Shown here: one piece after another, positions 6,333 through 9,232 of the stretch
Numbering within the stretch: the stretch's first letter is position 1
Layout of the letters: every line of letters begins with the position of its first letter
NCBI GenBank assembly: GCA_044344145.1
Contig: JBIJDM010000104.1
Coordinates: 1 to 9,232, forward strand
Direction of reading: 5' to 3'
Source of the DNA: JBAXGE01 sp044344145
Lineage (GTDB): Bacteria > Planctomycetota > Phycisphaerae > WQYP01
Length of the DNA: 9,232 nucleotides
The notes under the pieces: generated by a model
Database searches by the model: none
What the model saw: only the letters and a program-made list of their open reading frames with translations
What the model was told of the DNA's origin: nothing
Position numbers and translations under genes: made by a program

Positions 6333-7562
6333 TTAACGCGGGTCATTACGATCACGATCATGCTCGCGCTTGTAGTAGCGGCTTTTGCGCTGATCGTCGG
6401 CTTTGATGGATTCCACTTCGCGGGCCAGCGCTTCGGCTTCACTCTTCGCCAGGTGCGTCGGCTTGGTGGTGTCGGCCCCGAAGTAAATATTTTCATCCGT
6501 ATCGTCATCATCGCTCATCAGTTCCGGCGGTAACATCAGCGGCGCGGGATCATCGAACGGCTCGGACAACGGCTGCTTCTTGACTTCAATCCAGATTTGT
6601 TCCAACAGCGGACGCAAACCCGAACCGGCCACCGCACTGATGGCATAAATCTGTTTGCCCGGCAGTGCCGAACGCAAATCGGCCAGCGCCTCGGAGGTGC
6701 CCGTCAGGTCCATTTTATTGGCCACGAGGATTTCCGGCTTGGCCGCCAGCTTGGGACTATAGGCCTGCAACTCCCCGCGGATTTTGTGATACGTCTCGGC
6801 GGGATCGGTGCCGTCCAACGGCGACAGGTCCACCATGTGCACAATCAGACGCGTGCGTTCCACATGCCGCAGGAAATCCAGCCCCAGACCGCGGCCATCG
6901 CTGGCCCCTTCGATCAGGCCGGGAATATCCGCAATCAGAATCCGGCGTTCGGCGTCCAGTTCCGCAATGCCCAACTGGGGCACGAGGGTGGTAAACGGAT
7001 AATCGGCAATCTTGGGCCGCGCCGAGCTAAGACGACTCAGCAGCGTACTCTTGCCCGCATTGGGCATTCCTACCAGCCCCACGTCAGCAATTAATTTCAG
7101 TTCCAGACGAATCTTGCGAATCTGTGCGGGGCGACCGCGTTCGGCATAATCGGGCGCCTGCCGTACGGAGGTGATAAAGTGCACATTGCCTTTGCCACCC
7201 TTGCCGCCCCGGGCGACCATGACCTGTTGGCCCACCTGGCGTAAATCCGCCAGCAGCAGGCCGGTATCGAGATCAAAAATCATCGTGCCGGCGGGGACGC
7301 GGATGAACAGGTCCTCACCGTCGCGGCCATGTTTCTTTTTGCCCTTGCCGTGCTCGCCACGTTCGGCGCGCCAGTGATGGCGCCCGACCATGTCCAGCAG
7401 GGTGTCCACGCCTTCGGTGGCGATGACTGTCACGCTACCGCCGCGGCCGCCATCGCCGCCATCGGGTCCGCCCTTGGGGACGAATTTTTCCCGCCGGAAG
7501 GAGATACAGCCATTGCCGCCGTCACCGGCGAACACTTGGATTTCGGCGCGATCTACAAACAT
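6333..7562 (-). CDS. obg: Obg/CgtA GTPase, ribosome-assembly factor
   Basis: At 409 residues this is a full Obg protein. The glycine-rich OBG domain occupies residues 1-158 (FVDRAEIQV, KGGPDGGDGGRGGSV, ARGGKGGKGN). The G domain follows, with G1 GMPNAGKS (165-172), G2 YPFTT (188-192), G3 DIPGL (212-216), G4 NKMD (282-285) and G5 SA (309-310). Obg binds GTP/GDP with fast exchange, joins late 50S subunit assembly and is tied to stress responses. After about residue 330 there is no OCT (Obg C-terminal) domain. Instead there is a charged tail: an acidic patch MSDDDDTDEN (349-358), an Ala/Glu-rich probably helical stretch, and a basic/acidic end KSRYYKREHDRDRNDPR. The ATG start fits the family N-terminus exactly, but only a weak GAG lies upstream, and a terminator-like hairpin ends about 21 nt before it. 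coaX follows after 33 bp. Confidence 0.98.
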   Translation of the reverse strand: MFVDRAEIQVFAGDGGNGCISFRREKFVPKGGPDGGDGGRGGSVTVIATEGVDTLLDMVGRHHWRAERGEHGKGKKKHGRDGEDLFIRVPAGTMIFDLDTGLLLADLRQVGQQVMVARGGKGGKGNVHFITSVRQAPDYAERGRPAQIRKIRLELKLIADVGLVGMPNAGKSTLLSRLSSARPKIADYPFTTLVPQLGIAELDAERRILIADIPGLIEGASDGRGLGLDFLRHVERTRLIVHMVDLSPLDGTDPAETYHKIRGELQAYSPKLAAKPEILVANKMDLTGTSEALADLRSALPGKQIYAISAVAGSGLRPLLEQIWIEVKKQPLSEPFDDPAPLMLPPELMSDDDDTDENIYFGADTTKPTHLAKSEAEALAREVESIKADDQRKSRYYKREHDRDRNDPR

Positions 7563-7583
7563 GGCGACTCGATTACGTTAGGC

Positions 7584-7613
7584 AAAAAAAACGTCCGCCC
7601 GGAGGGCAGACGT
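7584..7613 (-). terminator. intrinsic terminator or attenuator between rpmA and obg
   Basis: Minus strand: ACGTCTGCCC (7604-7613), loop TCC, GGGCGGACGT (7591-7600). This gives a 10-bp stem with one T-G pair, followed by eight T (7584-7591, the first within the stem). It is a strong rho-independent signal 29 nt after the rpmA stop and only about 21 nt before the obg ATG. No clear promoter fits in the remaining gap, so obg and coaX probably depend on read-through. Confidence 0.88.
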
Positions 7614-7642
7614 GGGAATCAACAAAAAACGCGGTGTTACCG

Positions 7643-7894
7643 TCAGCCGGCGGTGACAGGCAATACCGAAACGCGCCGGTTGGCGGCGAATTGGACAATG
7701 CCGGGGGCCACTGCAAACAGGGTATCATCCGAACCGATCATCACGTTCTTGCCCGGCTTGAACTTGGTCCCGCGCTGCCGCACGATGATCGAGCCCGAGG
7801 TCACAGTCTCACCCGCATAGGCTTTGATGCCCAAATACTGCGGATTGCTGTCGCGACCGTTGCTGGTTGAACCTTGACCTTTTTTATGTGCCAT
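7643..7894 (-). CDS. rpmA: 50S ribosomal protein L27 (bL27)
   Basis: The 83-residue protein is a textbook bL27: MAHKKGQGSTSNGRDSNPQYLGIKA at the N-terminus, then a GSIIVRQRGTKFKPGKNV core and RRVSVLP near the end. The flexible N-terminal tail reaches toward the peptidyl-transferase centre. It starts directly with AHKKG and so lacks the cleaved N-terminal extension found in Firmicutes. The ATG is preceded by AGAGGA about 7 nt upstream. The usual upstream partner rplU (L21) is not here; a 203-bp regulatory region and the GH94 gene lie upstream instead. Two promoter candidates precede it, and a terminator-like hairpin follows before obg. Confidence 0.98.
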   Translation of the reverse strand: MAHKKGQGSTSNGRDSNPQYLGIKAYAGETVTSGSIIVRQRGTKFKPGKNVMIGSDDTLFAVAPGIVQFAANRRVSVLPVTAG

Positions 7895-7931
7895 GACGAC
7901 ATCCTCTAGCCAAAAAGTACTCTAACGCGCG

Positions 7932-7947
7932 TGCCCAAATTAGGGCA
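7932..7947. repeat. small hairpin in the rpmA leader
   Basis: TGCCC (7932-7936) and GGGCA (7943-7947) form a 5-bp stem with a 6-nt AT-rich loop in the mRNA leader between the nearer rpmA promoter and the L27 start codon. It is short and could be chance. Some ribosomal-protein leaders contain regulatory structures, but no known L27 leader motif is recognised here. Confidence 0.3.
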
Positions 7948-7969
7948 GGCAAAACTCGTTAAGTCAGTT

Positions 7970-7997
7970 AGTATACCGACTTATACACATTTTTCAA
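7970..7997 (-). promoter_or_regulatory. proximal rpmA promoter (P2)
   Basis: Minus strand: TTGAAA (7992-7997), 16 bp, TATACT (7970-7975), each 5/6 to sigma-70 consensus. The predicted start is near 7963, giving a leader of roughly 70 nt before the L27 ATG. The -10 element and spacer length are the same as in the tRNA-Tyr promoter. The spacer overlaps a DnaA-box-like 9-mer on the opposite strand. Confidence 0.7.
7981..7989 (+). promoter_or_regulatory. single DnaA-box-like 9-mer TTATACACA
   Basis: TTATACACA fits the degenerate DnaA box TTWTNCACA and differs from the strongest form TTATCCACA by one base. It lies in the spacer of the proximal rpmA promoter, in a locally AT-rich stretch. No second box, AT-rich unwinding element, dnaA or dnaN is in view, so it is not an origin by itself. 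It could be a DnaA titration or regulatory site, or chance. Confidence 0.25.
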
Positions 7998-8038
7998 TCG
8001 TCCGCAGGGAAAATCGCTGCCCAATATGGAAGCCCAGC

Positions 8039-8066
8039 TATGGGTCCAGCGACAACCTTACCCATA
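8039..8066. repeat. inverted repeat in the distal rpmA leader / after the GH94 gene
   Basis: TATGGGT (8039-8045) and ACCCATA (8060-8066) are perfect 7-bp arms with a 14-bp loop. In RNA from the distal rpmA promoter this hairpin would sit almost at the 5' end. There is no T-run after it, so it is not an intrinsic terminator for the GH94 gene. It could stabilise a 5' end or be an operator. Confidence 0.45.
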
Positions 8067-8075
8067 AGCCCGTCT

Positions 8076-8103
8076 ATTATATCCGCAAGTTGTTATTTTA
8101 CAA
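8076..8103 (-). promoter_or_regulatory. distal rpmA promoter (P1)
   Basis: Minus strand: TTGTAA (8098-8103), 16 bp, a perfect TATAAT (8076-8081). The -35 box overlaps the last Leu codon and TAA stop of the GH94 gene. Transcription would start near 8069 and give a leader of about 175 nt before L27, opening with the TATGGGT/ACCCATA hairpin. Confidence 0.6.
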
Positions 8104-9232
8104 TACATTATCGTCATCCCAATGCACTTCCACCTGATGGTCCCGACGATCATCTTGCAGGGGTACGGTATGATCGGATTGTTCGACGCCGTCGAGCAGG
8201 ACACGCTCGACGGTGGTCCCCCCGGCGGGGTTATGTACCTGAATGTGATAGAACGTTTCCCGGTAGCGGTAATGGATTTTGAACTCTTTCCACGCTGCGG
8301 GCACACGCGGGGTCAGGTGCAGGCGGTCTACTTCCAGCCGGATGCCCAGCAGCGCTTCGGTGATCAGGCGGTACATCCAACCGGCCGAACCGGTGTACCA
8401 GGTCCAACCGCCACGGCCGATGTGCGGGGCTACGGCGTAGACATCGGCGGCGACCACATAGGACTCGACGCGGTAATTTGCGGTGGTGCTGGGCTCGGAG
8501 GCGTGATTGATGGGGTTAATCAGCGCGAGCAAGTCCCACGCCTCGGTAGAGGCGCCTAACTCCGCGTAGGCCATGGCGGTCCAGATGGCCGCATGAGTGT
8601 ATTGTCCGCCATTTTCGCGCACGCCGGGGACATAACCCTTGATGTAACCGGGGTTGAGATTGGATTTGTCGAATGGCGGCGCAAGTAATTGGATCAGGCC
8701 ATCCCGGAGACGGATCAGCCGTTGGGCCACGTTATCCATGGCCTGCCGGCAGCGCGTCTGCGGAGCGGCGCCGGAAAGGACCGCCCAGCTTTGGGAAATG
8801 GAATCAATCTGACATTCCACATTGGACGCCGACCCCAGCGGGGTGCCATCATCAAAGTAGGCCCGGCGGTACCATGCACCATCCCAGGCATTGGCTTCGA
8901 TATTCCCGCGCAGCCGGTGGGCTTCCGCAGTGTATTTCTCCGCCGTGGGTGTATCGTTGCGGCTTTGGGCCAGCGTCGCGAACTGCCGCAGCACGTCATA
9001 CAGGAAGAAGGCCAGCCAGACGCTTTCGCCCTGACCATGATGGCCGACCAGATTCATCCCGTCGTTCCAATCCCCCCCACCCATCAGGGGCAACCCATGC
9101 GTTCCAAAACGCAGGCCGTTATCAGGCCCGGCGGCAGGCGGCGTTACAACAACGCCCACGCCGCATGGCGCAGCCGGAGATTCTGGCCCAAGTCCAGGCG
9201 GGCTTGCGTAAGTTCTGGTCCCCCGCCCAGAT
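8098..9232 (-). CDS. GH94 glycoside phosphorylase / cyclic beta-1,2-glucan synthase-like protein, C-terminal part
   Basis: The frame is open to the right edge, so this is the 3' part of a larger gene; a GTG at 9159 is not a credible start because half the catalytic domain would be missing. Family marks are RFGTHGLPLMGGGDWNDGMN (the GH94 catalytic-acid region, about 9052-9111), GQGESVWLAFFLYDVL, the ENGGQYTHAAIW block (about 8581-8616) and GGWTWYTGSAGWMYR (about 8368-8412). A C-terminal beta-sandwich with LLDGVEQSDHTVPLQDD follows. This ending resembles the phosphorylase module of NdvB/ChvB-type cyclic beta-1,2-glucan synthases, which trims glucan chain length; stand-alone cellobiose or chitobiose phosphorylases are the alternative. 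Similarity stops at about 9120: the in-frame codons from 9121 to the edge are Gly/Pro/Ser-rich and do not look like the expected upstream sequence. The gene may be frameshifted, rearranged or misassembled there. Confidence 0.85.
   Translation of the reverse strand, partial: SGRGTRTYASPPGLGPESPAAPCGVGVVVTPPAAGPDNGLRFGTHGLPLMGGGDWNDGMNLVGHHGQGESVWLAFFLYDVLRQFATLAQSRNDTPTAEKYTAEAHRLRGNIEANAWDGAWYRRAYFDDGTPLGSASNVECQIDSISQSWAVLSGAAPQTRCRQAMDNVAQRLIRLRDGLIQLLAPPFDKSNLNPGYIKGYVPGVRENGGQYTHAAIWTAMAYAELGASTEAWDLLALINPINHASEPSTTANYRVESYVVAADVYAVAPHIGRGGWTWYTGSAGWMYRLITEALLGIRLEVDRLHLTPRVPAAWKEFKIHYRYRETFYHIQVHNPAGGTTVERVLLDGVEQSDHTVPLQDDRRDHQVEVHWDDDNVL

Noticed and set aside
6597..7094. Plus-strand open frame of 165 codons inside obg
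   Set aside because: Antisense to the conserved G domain of Obg; no motif of its own.
7329..7820. Plus-strand open frame of 163 codons across the obg/rpmA junction
   Set aside because: Runs through the terminator and both well-supported minus-strand genes; the sequence is repetitive Ala/Gly and not family-like.
7981..7989. Replication origin
   Set aside because: Only one DnaA-box-like 9-mer, no cluster, no unwinding element, and no dnaA, dnaN or gidA nearby.
7931..8137. Plus-strand 68-codon open frame in the rpmA upstream region
   Set aside because: Covers two minus-strand promoters and an inverted repeat; no ribosome-binding site and no recognisable protein features.
9157..9159. GTG as the start of a complete 353-residue GH94 protein
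   Set aside because: Would begin in the middle of the catalytic domain with no ribosome-binding site; the fragment is better seen as the end of a longer or broken gene.

Overview
The window looks like ordinary bacterial chromosome of moderately high GC. It carries rpmA-obg-coaX, a class II tRNA-Tyr, comF and nif3 genes, with sigma-70-like promoters and intrinsic terminators. The Nif3 protein has the SYHPPIF/YSPHTAYDAAP-like signature of the NIF3L1 branch. Obg ends in a charged tail, and a very large cyclic-glucan-synthase-like GH94 protein is present. Together these suggest a Verrucomicrobiota/PVC-type bacterium, but that placement is an inference from gene content and not proven here. No phage, IS element or CRISPR array is visible, and no stretch over 300 bases lacks a gene.

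Layout. (1) 2-415, plus strand: the C-terminal part of an SGNH/GDSL hydrolase, cut by the window's left edge. It is the only plus-strand gene and converges on the next gene with overlapping stop codons. (2) 412-5277, minus strand: a compact five-gene unit read right to left. The order is membrane methyltransferase (ICMT/PEMT-like), condensation-domain-like acyltransferase, comF phosphoribosyltransferase, class IV PLP aminotransferase and nif3. The first three genes are joined by TAATG and ATGA overlaps, so they are probably translationally coupled. (3) 5323-5500: a self-contained tRNA-Tyr(GTA) cassette with a strong promoter in front and a hairpin/T-run terminator behind. (4) 5517-7894, minus strand: rpmA, obg and coaX, with a strong terminator-like hairpin between rpmA and obg. 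(5) 7895-8097: a 203-bp regulatory region with two good promoter candidates for rpmA, an inverted repeat and one DnaA-box-like 9-mer. (6) 8098 to the right edge: the C-terminal part of a GH94 protein whose family similarity stops abruptly near 9120.

How the genes work together. The rpmA/obg/coaX block is housekeeping: ribosomal protein L27, a ribosome-assembly GTPase and coenzyme A synthesis. The 412-5277 unit mixes widely conserved enzymes (ComF, Nif3, class IV aminotransferase) with an unplaced acyltransferase/methyltransferase pair. That pair is the best candidate here for an undescribed small-molecule or lipid-modifying pathway. The other points most worth a second look are a His in place of the expected catalytic Asp in CoaX, the GH94 break, and the terminator just before obg.
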